From the NCBI RefSeq assembly GCF_003597395.2, contig NC_133777.1, positions 58,280,996 to 58,344,995 of the forward strand: a stretch of DNA of 64,000 bases, read 5' to 3'. This stretch comes from Chelonoidis abingdonii. Taxonomy: Eukaryota; Chordata; Testudines; Testudinidae. The position numbers and the translations under genes were made by a program. How positions within the stretch are numbered: the stretch's first letter is position 1; every line of letters starts with the position of its first letter. Below the pieces are notes generated by a model, which saw nothing but the letters and a program-made list of their open reading frames with translations, searched no databases and was not told the origin of the DNA. Shown here one piece after another: positions 48,851-60,942 of the stretch.

Positions 48851-51689
48851 TTATAGCCTAGCAGTTTGGATGATCTCCTGGGAGCTGGGAGACTTTCCTT
48901 CAAGTCTCTATTGCAAATCATAAGGAAGAAATTTAAAAGTAGATCTCCTACATCCCAGGTGAGTGCCCTACCCAAAGGACTACTGGCTATATGGGCGCAG
49001 ACCACTTAACTCCAGAAGAGGGTTCACAGCCATGAATGCTTAACAAAGAGGCACCCCTCTTTGTAAATACAGGCCCTAAGTGCTCCCTCTTCAGTATTTC
49101 ACTCCTGACTAGCTTAGGCAGTTCCCTGCTCAGCTTGCTGGCTCTGCGAATCCCTACAATGCATGGGGTGCCTGGGCACCTAACTCTGAGCTATGAATTC
49201 CACCAGGTGACAGGGCAACCCCTCAAACCCCTTTGATTCTTGCCCTTTGCAGTCTGGGCTGAGCTTCCACGCAAAAGCAATGCTCAAATCACCCCATCAC
49301 CAACAGGTACCAGTTAAATACAACCACATTATTTAGAACTATTTGGAGTCCTCAATATCTTTCCTTCTTAGTAATTAAAAGCAAACTCACTTATAAAAAT
49401 TCTGCTGTTTCCAGTAATGAGCTCATTAACATTAATAAAGAATAAACTTGCAGTAAAAATTTTAACACCTGTAGAAACATAGGATAAATAAGCAACTTAA
49501 TTGTTTATTAGGAAAGGTTAAAAAGAAACATCTGTTCTTCATGGATAGTATAGAAGCCCAACCTCCAGTAGTATAAGAGCTGAGAGAATAATTCATAACA
49601 AATAATTTCCTTGATAAATCTTATTTTTCTGTTTGTGGAATAGCTCACATTTGTTATTTGAAGTTATTAAATCCATTTTATATACTCCATAGTTTGCTAT
49701 TAAATTCAAAATCCATAATGTGAACTCCGATACTTAGCTGTGAGTGGACACATAAATCTTTTATTATTTCTGTTCCCTCCCGGACTTCAGTTCTTATGAG
49801 ATTTCTGGTGTGAATGCTCACAGAAAGTGGCTCAAATTTAAAATATTATCATGAATATTCATAGAGAGTGAAAAGACATATGAAGCAAACAGAAAAGGGT
49901 GCAAGCATGGTTGTACATTGCTGGGCTGTTTCAGCAGCCTGGGCAGATAAGCAAACATCACATCCAGATCCTTTAAAGGCCTTAGACTCAGGGCTCCATT
50001 CATAATTTGTAAACAAAGGACATAAATAACACAAAAGAAAACTGTCCTGACAAGTGCTATCTCAGCCCCCCCAAGGTTTTTCCCTTGCCTCCAACATCCA
50101 GTGAGAAAAATTCACTCAGTTCCAATCCACCCTGTAGGTCCATCCTCCTCTTTCTTACAGATGTTATCCAGGCCATGTGGTAGGCAGGGATCCATTAGCC
50201 CTTCCCAGGGAGCTGCTTCACCTTGTCACAATGGTCAAAGCAAACTTATTTAAAAATGCAAACAAATATCTGCAGAAAATCTTGTGTGCCCACCTCTGGG
50301 TAGCATGTAGAATGCAGAACTATTAACGTACCAAAAAACCACTACTGAATATAAATTATTTTGTTTTTCCAACATATTGATCCAGTTTTTCAAAATTAGA
50401 AAATACAGTTGTATCCATACACATTTGTGATTGCCTAATTTTACTGAGTGAGACTCAAACTGCATTTGGAGAGTAAGATTGGGTGCAAGCAAATATCTCT
50501 GCACAAGTTTATTTGTCTAACTTGAAAATGTGGCCTGTTTCTCTCTCTTATGCAAAAAGAGAAATGTATCCCTGTGCAGCACATCATCTACACATTGCAT
50601 AGATTCCCCCTTAAACCCTATTTTGAGAGCTTACATGAAATTCTAATGATGCAAAGGTCTCTACTGGCCCTCTGCACAAGGATAAATTCCACCCAAATAG
50701 CACAGAAAACTACTGTTGAAAAAGCAGTAAAATCCTGCACTAAACCTTACATGAACCCTGCCCCCCCCCCCAACACACAAATTGTTACATAAACCAGAGC
50801 TCATTTATACATGACAGCTCTTCTAGTTTCATATACAGTATAAGGAAATTTAGTATAGTTGTCAATGCACAGGGGACAAAGATTGAAGACAATTCAAAGT
50901 GATTTGCTAGTTGACTGCAAAAATATTAGAATTGTGCAGTGATTGCAATATGCTGCACTGGTTCTGTGACTGGTTTATATCTGTGAGTGAAGATCTTTTT
51001 TTCTCTGCAAAGACCTAGGACATGCAAAGCAATTAACATGACAGAAAAATGATATGACAGTCCTGAGATTATGTCATTGCCAAAGTGACTATGATTTAGA
51101 TGCAGCTAGAAAGGGACTGTAGTGGTTTCTGACTTTGATCTAATTATTGTATGACTGCAGTGACTCAGAACTTGCAATGTCATAGAAGATCTGATTTTGC
51201 AAGTCATGTAGAGCAGATACAATAGATGTAGAATAGGCTAGAAGAGTATGCCTTTCAGTTAAAAAAAGTAAATTACAATATATGTGAGCAGTTCAGTTGC
51301 TTGCCCTACAAAAGAGGACTCATTCCTGAATATATTTAAATTTTCTAATTATTCAAATAAAAATATTTTATGTAACTGTTTAGTTACTTCCCATACATTC
51401 AGATTTTTAAGGTGAGTCCTAGCAAGCACTTTCCATGTTCTTGGTGTTGTATTTACAGTAGTCTAATTTGTTCAAATATGGGCATCAGCCCTCTGAAAAT
51501 GTAACTATGTATTGTACTTCTTGGACTTTCTTTTTCTTTCTGGGCTACTGTGACATTGTAAATGTATTGTCACCCCTTTGCCAAGAGGTTGCAGATCTTG
51601 GAGCCTTGCAGGTCAGGTTCCGACTGGAGAAGTCAGTGAGTTGAAGTCTAGGTATTTCCTTAGTGAAACTTATTTATTTCCAACATTTA
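48851..51689. other. No gene recognised
   Basis: Mostly AT-rich unique-looking sequence, with a C tract at 50761-50771. No credible exon or nameable repeat was seen. Confidence 0.5.
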
Positions 51690-51766
51690 GAACACTTGTC
51701 AGGGATGGTTCTGCCTTGAGTGCTAAAAGACCTCTCGAGATGTCTTCCAGTCCTATGATTCTATAA
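51690..51766 (+). mobile_element. CR1 3' tail fragment
   Basis: 'gggatggttctgccttgagt' followed by 'gacctctcgagatgtcttcc' and agtcctatgattctat is the sense 3' end of a CR1, finishing in a short (TA) run. Confidence 0.75.
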
Positions 51767-51938
51767 TATATATATGCCAGTTCTTGAAAGGAGGCAGACA
51801 CAAACAGTGCATAGGCAATCTGTCCTTTTAGAAATCTCAGCTCCAACACCAATGTCAGAGAATCATAGGGCTACAAGGCTTCACAAGGGTCATCTAGTCT
51901 AACCATCTGCGAAGATGCAGGATTTGTTGTGTCTAAAC

Positions 51939-52751
51939 CAGGCCTACACAACATACGGCCCGCGGAGGGATTCTAAATCCCACGCACACGGCGCTCTGCA
52001 GGCAGCCCAGAACCCTTTGAATCCTGACCGCGGATGAGATTTTAAGGGCTTAGGGCTCCCCACCGCTGCAGGCAACCCAGAGCCCTTTGAATTCCGGCCG
52101 TGGTTGGGATTTAAAGGGCTCACAGCTCCCCGTCACTGCAGGCAGCCCAGAGCCCTTTAAATCCCGGCCACGGGCTGGGGCTGGAATTTAAAGGGCTCAG
52201 GGCTCCCCTCGGCTGTGGGCAGCCCAGAGCTCTTTGAATCCTGGCAGTGGTTGAGATTTAAAGGGCTCAGGGCTCCCTGTGGCTGCAAGCAGCCCAGAGC
52301 CCTTTGAATCTCACCCCAGCTCCGGCGACTGGGCCGGGGCTGGGATTTAAAGGGCTCGGGCTCACCTCAGTGGCAGGAGCTCTGGGCCTTTTAAATCTGT
52401 GCCCTAGCCCCGCAAAGCTCCGGTTCCCCTGGCCGCCGGAGCCCCGGGCCCTTTAATTTGCCCCTGAGTGCTCCCAGCCACCTCTTCAGCTGGGAGCCCC
52501 TGGTTGATTTAAAATAAAGTATCACCTCCCCACCCCCAACCTTCCTTTTCGGCCCACAGCTGTTTTGGTGGGGCTGCGCTGGGGAAGGAGGGTTTGTTTC
52601 CGCAGGGCTGGGCAGTGCTGGGGTGGGGTGTTTCCGCGGGGCCCGGAGGTGCTGGAGGGGGGGTGTTTCTACGGGGCTGTGGATTTTCGGCCCTCAGCTG
52701 TTTTCTTTGGAGTAATGTGGCCCTCGCCGCTTTACGCGTTGTGCAGGCCTG
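51939..52751. mobile_element. hAT MITE, 813 bp, exact TSD, tandem hairpin array inside
   Basis: Termini are CAGGCCTACACAAC (51939-51952) and the inverse GTTGTGCAGGCCTG (52738-52751). The 8-bp target duplication GTCTAAAC is perfect (51931-51938 and 52752-52759). From about 51995 to 52400 there are about five imperfect tandem units of roughly 65-70 bp, each containing GAGCCCTTTGAAT and, 20-30 bp later, its inverse ATTTAAAGGGCTC, so each unit can form a hairpin. No transposase coding sequence is present. Confidence 0.92.
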
Positions 52752-53542
52752 GTCTAAACCATCCAAGACAGATGGCTATCCAGCCTTCTTTTGAAAACCT
52801 TCAGTGAAGGAGCTTCCACAACCTCCCTAGGCAGTCTGTTCCATTGTCCTATTGTTCTACAGTTAGAAAGTTTTCCTGAGATTTAATCTAAATCTGCTAT
52901 ACTGTAATTTGAAACTATTGTCCCTTGTTCTGCCCTCTGTGGCAAGAGAGAACAACTTTTCTCCATCTTTTTTATGTCAGTCTTTCAAGATTTGAAGACC
53001 AATATCATGTCTCCTCTTAATCTCCTCTTTTCCAAACAAAACATACCCAGTTCCTTCAGCCTTTGCTCATATGGGTTGCATTCCACCCCATTGATCATCT
53101 TTGTCACTCACTTCTGGATCTTTTCCAGCTTCTCTACATCCTTTCTATACATTAGTGACCAGAACTCGACACACTACTGTGTTAATGCAACCTATAATTG
53201 CATTTGCTTTTTTGCTACAGCATCACGTTGTTGACTCATGTTGAGGTCGTAATGCACCACAACTCCCACATCCTTTTCAGCAGTGCTGCTGTCAAGCCAG
53301 TTATCCCCCATTCTGTATTTGTGCATTTGTTTCCCCCCCCTTAGTGTAGCACCTTACATTTGTCTTTGTTGAATTTCATTTTGTTGGCTATAGCTCAGTT
53401 CTACAATTTATCAAGAGCTAAAATTCAGAAGGCTCTATCTTCCAAAGTGTTGGCAACCTCTCCTGCCCTCGCCCCCAGCTTTGAGTCATATGCAGATTTG
53501 TTCAGTATGCTCACTATTCCTAAATCCAGGTCGTTAATAAAG

Positions 53543-53578
53543 AGGTCCCTTCCAACCCTGATATTCCATGATTCTATG
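53543..53578 (+). mobile_element. Minimal CR1 tail (about 36 bp) inside a CR1
   Basis: 'aggtcccttccaaccctgat' attccatgattctatg is the extreme sense 3' end of CR1. It sits between 'gttaataaag' and 'ttaaacaccggacccagaac', which are adjacent in CR1. It would be one of the shortest possible 5'-truncated insertions, or a patch from recombination. Confidence 0.7.
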
Positions 53579-53640
53579 TTAAACACCGGACCCAGAACTA
53601 ATTCCCAGAAAGCAACTCTGCCCCCTAAAATTGACTCTAG

Positions 53641-56600
53641 CTAGAGAGATTAAGGCAGAGAGTAAATTCTTTTGCTGTTTGCTACAACTTTCTTTAAAAA
53701 ACAATCAAACAGCAATGCCGTATTTCTTAAGACTTAACAGTGCTCACATGCTAAGAATAAAAACGTGTAAAATCATGGGTAACAATGCCATCTGGTCAAT
53801 CCCAACTTAACTATATCTTTTAAAGTTCCATCCTTTTGGCATTTATATATATTGTCTCCACCGAACAATTATGCTGGAGATAAACTTTTGTATCTCTAAT
53901 AATGGTAGGTCCAATTAAATAAAAATGAGTGTCCCTGCTTCTGACCGCTGGAGCCTAGTCACTGGGTGTCACGCAAGTAAGTTACAGAGACTTCCCAACA
54001 AATACCCCACAGGTGCTTTCCCATGTTGAAAATTGTCCTGAATTTTTCTGTCATATCATACCTGGAACATTTCCATTTTGACTTCTAGAGAAGTAATTAC
54101 GTGGTGCTGTCATTTCAGCCTGTGTCATGTCCTGGTGAGGCATTTTGTGGTTGGCAGGGCACTGCTATCGCTTCTCACACTGCAATCACAGCATCACACT
54201 GTCACTTTGCCATTTCATTTTATCAATCTAGAAACTTGACAAAACTCTTTTCTTTACCCCAGTTAATTTTAAATTACTGAACATAAATTTTGGTGCCTTA
54301 TAAGATAATTAAGTTTGACACAAAATCTGCATATTAGGCCTGCAGCTCTAACAGATCCTGATCTATAAGAATCTGAAAATCAACATTTTTTTCCCACTGC
54401 AGCAAAATACTAGAAGGTCTCCTCTTTTACCATCTGCTACATTTTAAATAGCTAAATGAATTCCTGCCCAAAATGACCGGTTTGTGCACAGAGGCTAATG
54501 TTAATAAGGCCTCTGAAAATGAAGCTTAACTCTAATCCTTTCAAAGAAAGACTAAATTTCAAACAATCCTTTCACTGGCAGCCATTCATAAAGGTGGGTT
54601 AAAACTGGAACTATTTGTCCAAATTCGCTCAAACTTTGGCAATCCAAACAAAATAGGATCCAGATTTGAAATATCCCAGTTTTGCAAAGCCAAACATTGA
54701 GTGATGAGGTTTAGCAAACACAAAAGCACCCTGGTTTTGATCTTCTCCACATCTTAAGGAGCACCATATTTTTGGTCCATGTGGCATTTTTATGATTAAA
54801 TTTAATTTCCTCAATTAAATACATCTGCCATAAGGATTATATGAAAACGAAGGGTTTAAATGTTAAAGGTGTCTATTTGGTCTTGAGATGCAGGCGTTTG
54901 AAAACTTACAGGGATATTTTCCATTTTGGATGTAAGCAACACATTGTTACACTCCATGGCCTCCCCTCCCAACCTCTCACTCCCATGTTCTCTGTTTCAT
55001 TTCCAACTTCCATCAATCATGCAAAGACAGAAAGTCAGGGAAGTCTGCGTGTGATATTTTTAATTAATCCAGAAGTGATGGATATTTCAAGCATTTGGAA
55101 CTAACTCAAATACTGTGCATCATCTGCTGCTTTTAAAATGATGTATGTATAATTATCTCCTTCCTACCACAATCCTGAATCGCTCTCACTACAAGTCAAA
55201 GCAAATGTTGTGGCGTTACTGTGAAGATAGAATAAGGAATTCATCCCCTTCAGTATTTTAGAATAGATGCCAGTCATGTCTCAACGAAACAACTGTTTTC
55301 TTGCTGATTGTCTCCAAGTATGTTGGTGATAACTTCTTCAAGGGATGTCTCAACAACTGTGACCATAGCTTTAGAGAAATGAAGAACAAACTGGAGTCGT
55401 TTTTGTCATGGGAATACATCCTCTACAAAGGCCATGAGTCCTTCAGAAAGGGGAAAACTTTGAAAAGGAGATGCCCCAATAGCATGTCACATTAAAGGAA
55501 CTCTCAAAGCAGCTATGAGATTGTCTCTTTGATAAACACTTCCAGACTTGCAGCTATAAAAGTGGCTAGTGAAACATCTCGGCACGTTCCATTTATCGAA
55601 GCAGCCACTGAAATCTAAGCCATTACAACCTTTTAAGTATCAAAAGTGGTTATAGTAAGTTTTGACTAGCAGACTGTCTCTTGGAGCTTTTGAAATACAA
55701 AAGTAGTTTTAATTATTTAACATTTTAGCTAGCTGTCAGACTGTTTTAGCTGTCAAAATAGCTATAAGAGGATTCTAGCTCGCAAGCTGTTTTTTCCTGT
55801 CACCTTAGATTTTCAGACAGAAAATTCTTTCTTAAAAATAATAAGTTTGTGATAGAGGTGTTTTCCATGGTATGTTCAAACTAGGGTCACTGACAATGAA
55901 ATAAAACTCTCCTAATTAACTTAATATGCAAAATATGCATATTTTTAAGCAAATTTTCTCCAAAGTTACAGGGATAGATGATACTCAGTAAAAAGTGCAG
56001 ATTTAAAACATGAGAAGCCTGATTCAGTTTCCATTGACTAATATAGCAACATTTCCCTTGACTTCAGTGGAAACAGGATCAGGCTCCACAGCTCATAGCA
56101 TTCCAGTATGATAGTACCTGCAATTCCGCATGGTAGTGATGGACCATAATGAAACTACTGAATTGAAACAGACATTTAGTTTAATATTGAAACAGGAATT
56201 GGTGGTTAATCACATCTATTTTTGGCCTTGGAAAACCAAACCCAAAGCTACTGCATCAATAAAATGTCATACATACATATATACAAGAAATATAGGTTTG
56301 GTAGTCATTAAACTACAATATAACAAAATGCAGTAGAAAAAATTAACCTGTGGTCAGTCTGTTGTTGGTAATGAATGCAATTACTTTATAGTTTTAAATC
56401 ATAACAACACTGTCAGGTGACCTGTGACTCATGTATCAAAGCGGTCTAGGCCCACTGGTATTTTATAATGAATTCTGTATTTGGAATTTTTAATGTTCAA
56501 AAGTATATTCAAAGGTCCTTTTATGTTAGAGGTAAACTATTGGTGTTTTAGTCAAAAAGCCAAAAATGAGGATATCAACACCTGCAGTTGTGTCTCAGCT

Positions 56601-57730
56601 GGTGGATGGAATCCTTTCTTGTGCTGTCCAGTTAGTTAGTTCAGCTTGTCTCTCTCATTCTTGCTCCCCACTCATTCATTTCTCTGCACCTTTTTGACCA
56701 CATGTAGTTAATTAGTTTGATAGTAAAATAAAAAGCAGCTATCGTACATATTGAGGCAAATTCTGTTGTTGGTTGTAGGAGTGATGAGAGCAAGATTTGG
56801 CCCACTCTTTTTACTCTTGCAAGGAAGGATAGATTTCTCTACATGGATTAGATTAGTGAGATTTTACTTTGACACTCGAAAAACAATATCAAATGTAGCC
56901 ATAGAAAGCATCACTGTCTCTGAGCACCTTCCAGAAATGTCCAACCGCATTAAGAGGAGGTGATCCTCTCCCAACTCGACTTCTGATATTGTTACATGTG
57001 TTGAAGTGACGGGGATTTGACTTTACCCTGCTCCTTCTTAGTAAAAATAGGCAGGCTGTGCTTGACCTTGACTGAGCTAGCCAACATGTGAGGTTGCCTG
57101 TGGCAGGTGTCAATTGCATGAATCACGAAGCAGAAAAGTGCACACTAGCTTTGCTAACTATGGTAAAGCAAAAAAATATAAGGCAACATGTGTCCACTCC
57201 CAATAAAACTATTCATTTTTTAGTTTATCATTTCCTTTCCTAGGGATAAGAACCATGTGTGGCTCCCTTTACAGGAAGTGTTGCTGAGGTTCTAACTCAT
57301 AGGCAGTAAATATTGTTTGTTAACATTCCGGAGGAAAACCAAATCAGGATAGGCTCTGAGGTATTGATTCCTGAGAAATAACTACATGTAGTAGTGTATG
57401 CACAGTGATTAAATGTAAGTACCAAGAGTTAATACCTTCTGAGCTAACGAGAGGCTTGTATAGGGCAGTGTACTTTGTAGTCACTAGTTCTTGGTTGAGC
57501 TGGTTCAGTAAACTTCAGATCTATCTGAAACTGGAATTCTTTTTCACCTCCCACATCCCCTACCTCTATCTTAGGATCCAGGAAAGAAAGAGGAAAGTTA
57601 TACTGCACAGTTAAACAATATTTCACTTTTCCCTTTTCTACTATCTTCTCTCTTTCCCATATGCAAAAGGCTAATTTACATATAGGCCTAATCCTATTCC
57701 TCTTACTTAAAATGAGTAATACTTCAGGTT
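53641..57730. other. No gene recognised
   Basis: AT-rich sequence. A small palindrome at 56019-56087 ('gcctgattcagtttcca' with 'tggaaacaggatcaggc') is of the amniote MITE type. No exon was recognised. Confidence 0.5.
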
Positions 57731-57855
57731 CCAATTCAGCAAAGCATCCCTTTTCCTGAAAACATTTATTTATGCACTTAAGTCACTTTGACTTTTATGA
57801 GATGCAAGCAGACACTTAAAATTATGTATGTGCCTAAATGCTTTGCTGAATTGGG
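57731..57855. mobile_element. Short palindromic MITE-like element, 125 bp
   Basis: Ends 'ccaattcagcaaagca' and 'tgctttgctgaattgg' are perfect 16-bp inverted copies. The sequence after it ('agtcccactgaagtcaatgg') belongs to the same repeat class. Confidence 0.75.
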
Positions 57856-58515
57856 ATTTCAGTGCACAAGTAGTCCCACTGAAGTCAATGGAACCACTAG
57901 TGTAGTAAGGGGGGACTCAGCAGGAGTAAGGATATTACAATCTGACCTTAAATTAATACTTAGTGAAATTGTAAGTTTTTCCTCACTAGTTGGGGTGACT
58001 TGGGTGTGTTTATTGTGACAAAGTTCCTCCTCTGTCTTGGTGGGTCCTGCGCTTTTTGGTGGAATTGCTCACCTCAGAGGTTCACAGCAGCCCTCAGTTT
58101 GGCTGCTTCTGATAAAGGCTCAAACCTGCCATTCACTCAGCTAACCTCATCACTGGCCAGCATGGGGGAAACAGAGAACAATCCGCACAGTCTCTGTGTC
58201 CCATCTAGTGGGTCAGGGACAGGCCAGATCCCTTTCCAAATTAGACCTCCTCTTCTGGTGTTTCTCACAGACCAGATCAACTCCTCCTGTGTCTGATCAG
58301 GAGTTGGCAAAAAGTGAACAACTTTGGCTGGTGTTGGTTACAAATCACCTTAGTACTGCAGGGGTGGTGAAATATGGTTACCAATGTTGTAATTGTTGTA
58401 GAAATACAGGAAAGCAGGACTGTGCTTAATCTATCCCAGGTGTCTCAGCTTAACCTGTCACCCTCAGTTGAAAGAGCCTCCTAAGGGACTCAAATGTCAG
58501 CCCCTGTGAAAGTAA

Positions 58516-59309
58516 GGGCTTGGCTACACTGGAGAGTTGCAGCACTGGTGATTCGTTTACAGTGCTGCAACTTAGTAACTGTCCACATCTGCAAGGCACA
58601 TCCAGCGCTGCAACTCCCTGGCTGCAGCGCTGGCTGTACACCTGGTCTGCTTGCTTGTCAAGTGTGGCCACCAAAAGCGCTGTAATTGGCCTCCAGGGTA
58701 TTAGGAGGTATCCCAGAATGCCTGTTCACAACAAACCGGAAGAGTGGCTGAACTCCGGGCTCCCTGGATCTGCTTATCTAAAAAACAAACACAGCTCCTG
58801 TTTGCTGGAAAAGAGGCAGGCAGGGGAATTGCTTTGGAATGTTCACAGCTGTTTGCTTGAGTAGAGAAGCCACACGGCGGAGGGGAAGGGGGGAGTCCGT
58901 GTTGGAGCAGCTGCTTATGTGGTCTGAAGGCTATTTAGGAGTGCATAATTTGCATTTAGTGAATAAGAGAGGGGAGGGGGAAGGGGTCAAAACTTTTAAA
59001 ATTATTGAAGGTAGGTGCTGTGTATCTTCCAGTCCTTCGAACTTGCAAGGCAGGGAGCTGACACAGTGTCAACTCCAAAAATCCACTCTCTCTGTCTCCC
59101 CCACACTCCCTGTCACGCTCCACCCCACCCCGCTCTTTTGAAAAGCACGTTGCAGCCACTTGAACGCTGGGATAGCTGCCCACAATGCACCACTCCCAAC
59201 AGCGCTGCAAATGCTGCAAATGTGGCCACACTGCAGCACTTTCCGTACACAGCTGTACGAAGACAGCTGTAACTCCCAGCGCTGTACAGCTGTAAGTGTA
59301 GCCATGGCC
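58516..59309. mobile_element. Harbinger-like MITE, 794 bp, TAA duplication
   Basis: Ends GGGCTTGGCTACACT and AGTGTAGCCATGGCC are imperfect 15-bp inverted repeats. They are flanked by TAA at 58513-58515 and 59310-59312. A 3-bp TWA duplication is characteristic of PIF/Harbinger elements. Subterminal regions are also inverted copies rich in 'gttgcagcgctg' ('cagcgctgcaactccctggc' versus 'ccaacagcgctgcaaatgct'). No transposase is encoded. Confidence 0.75.
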
Positions 59310-59584
59310 TAAGAGGGGTGGGAACAGATATCCCCAGCTAGGAAGCTGTATGCCCTCAAGGGTCCTTCCTAGACTGGTTTAACCTGTTCCTCCCCACTGT
59401 TCAAAGAATAGTGTTAAATAGGCGCCTCTTTGTTATGTCGAATGCCCAATCAGAACTGAAATCAGTTGTTGTAGGACTGTGTTTCTGCCTTGCCTGCTAA
59501 GAGCTAAAAATCACTGAGCTCTGAAATCACTTGAGATGGGGCAGTGTAAGAGACTGATGTACAGAGGTTACAGCAGAGAGGCAG

Positions 59585-60225
59585 GTGGCAGAAGAAGGTG
59601 ACTGACAGCTGGTGAACCAGTGGCTGGTCCGGTGGAGAGGCGCAATGAGTGACCAACAGGGCAGCTGGTGGAGAAGCACGGTGAGCAGGCAGCCAGCAGG
59701 GCGGCAGTGGAGAGGCGTGATGAACAGGTGGCTGGTGGTGAGGCACGGTGAGCAGGCAGATAGCAGGGCGGTAGTGGACAGGCGTGATGAGCGGGCAACA
59801 GTGCGGCTGGCAAAGAGGCGTGATGAGCGGGCAGCAGGGCAGCTAGTGGAGAGGCACGGCGAGCGGGAAGCAGGGCGGCTGGTGGAGAGGCATGATGAGT
59901 GGGCAGCAGGGTGGCTGGTGGAGAGGCACAGTGACTGGGCAGCAGGTGGAGTGGCACGGTGAGTGGGCAGCGAGCAGGGCAGTGGCAGAGAGGTGTGATG
60001 AGCGGGTGGCTGGTGGAGAGGCACAGTGAGTGGGCAGACAGCAGGGTGGCAGCGGAGAGGCATGATAAGCAGCTAGCAGGGCAGCTGGTGCAGAAGCACA
60101 GTGAACAGGCAGACAGCAGGGCGGCAGCAGAGAGGCATGATGAGTGGCTAGCAGGACGGCTGGTGGACAGGCACGATGAGAATGTCGAGCAGGTGGCCGG
60201 CGGAAGCAGTGAGCAGGCAGCCGGC
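59585..60225. repeat. Minisatellite, units of about 27-40 bp
   Basis: About 17 imperfect tandem units with the core 'ggtggagaggcacggtgagc' plus gggcagcagggcggct. Unit lengths alternate by loss or gain of a 'cagacag' type segment. The long Pro/Ser/His/Cys-rich frames on the minus strand and Gly/Arg-rich frames on the plus strand are artefacts of this array. Confidence 0.9.
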
Positions 60226-60691
60226 ATGAGTGGCGGTGAGTGAGTGCCCGAGCAGCGGAGTGAGTAAGGTACTTCTTTACCCCACCCAGGGTGGGAGGTG
60301 AACTCTGCAGATGCACCTCTGAACTCTGAGTCTGCACTGACCAAGAACAACAACTGTGAGTGGGATGCAGAGAAGGGTCGGACACATGAAGGACTTTGGG
60401 TTGCTGGTCTTAAGAACCTGAAGGGAAAACAACATTGCTCAACCAACTTGTGAGTGGGTCTTTTACTCATGGGTTATGTTTATGAAACCTGTTTGCGGTG
60501 TTTTTCCAATTTAATGCCAAGTTACTTCCCTCCTTTAATTAAAAGCTTCTTTTCAACACTCAGATTCTATGCTTTTAAGTGGGGAAGTATTGCTTCTCAG
60601 AGGCACCTGGGGTGGTGTGTGAATTTCCCAGGTTATTGGGTGGGGGCTCGAGATAGTTCTATGTTGTATTAATGGAAAGGATCCCCTAGAT

Positions 60692-60884
60692 CAAGGATTG
60701 GCAACCAAGGGCTGAGGGATGTGCTGGCCGCCACTTCCCGCCACCCCTATTGGCCTGGAGCAGTAAACCACAGCCAGTGGGAGCCGCAATCAGCTGAACC
60801 TGCGGACGCGGCAGGTAAACACTCCGACCTGGCTAGCCAGGGTGCTTCCCTGGCGAGCCACGTGCCAAAGGTTGCCAATCCCTG
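60692..60884. mobile_element. hAT MITE, 193 bp, exact 8-bp TSD
   Basis: Ends CAAGGATTGGCAACC and the inverse GGTTGCCAATCCCTG, flanked by a perfect 8-bp duplication CCCTAGAT (60684-60691 and 60885-60892). The interior carries 'ggcctggagcagtaaaccac' agccagtgggagccgcaatc, common in turtle hAT MITEs. Confidence 0.93.
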
Positions 60885-60942
60885 CCCTAGATATTGAACC
60901 CGGCTCTGGTTGCTGCTGGCTTCACCTAGCAGAAGGGTTACA

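Larger units (their letters stand above)
51853..53640 (-). mobile_element. CR1 LINE 3' part, split by a hAT MITE
   Basis: The left edge carries the inverse CR1 tail ('agagaatcatagggctacaa', 'gtcatctagtctaaccatct'). After the hAT element (51939-52751) it resumes 'atccaagacagatggctatc', 'aggcagtctgttccattgtc', 'ccagttccttcagcctttgc' and so on, the inverse of the C-terminal and 3' region of CR1, to about 53640. The element is 5'-truncated. A tiny piece of another CR1 tail lies at 53543-53578. Confidence 0.9.
58014..60942 (+). repeat. LTR-like or leader repeat, interrupted by two DNA transposons
   Basis: It starts TGTGACAAAGTTCCTCCTCT and could end ...AGAAGGGTTACA, i.e. TG...CA, but no flanking target duplication matches (TTTAT versus GGCGT). 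The unity of the whole is therefore uncertain. Recognisable blocks are 'gtgggtcctgcgctttttgg', a minisatellite, 'ccacccagggtgggaggtga' actct and 'ttactttaattaaaagc'-like sequence at 60.53 kb. It is interrupted by a Harbinger-like MITE (58516-59309) and a hAT MITE (60692-60884). No gag, pol or env coding was seen. Confidence 0.5.

Noticed and set aside
59585..60225. CRISPR-like regular repeats
   Set aside because: Units are contiguous and variable in length with no unique spacers, in a vertebrate genome; it is a minisatellite.
59504..60470. Long minus-strand frames (up to 300 codons) rich in Pro, Ser, His and Cys, and matching plus-strand Gly/Arg-rich frames
   Set aside because: They translate a tandem minisatellite; all frames of such an array stay open together and no domain is present.
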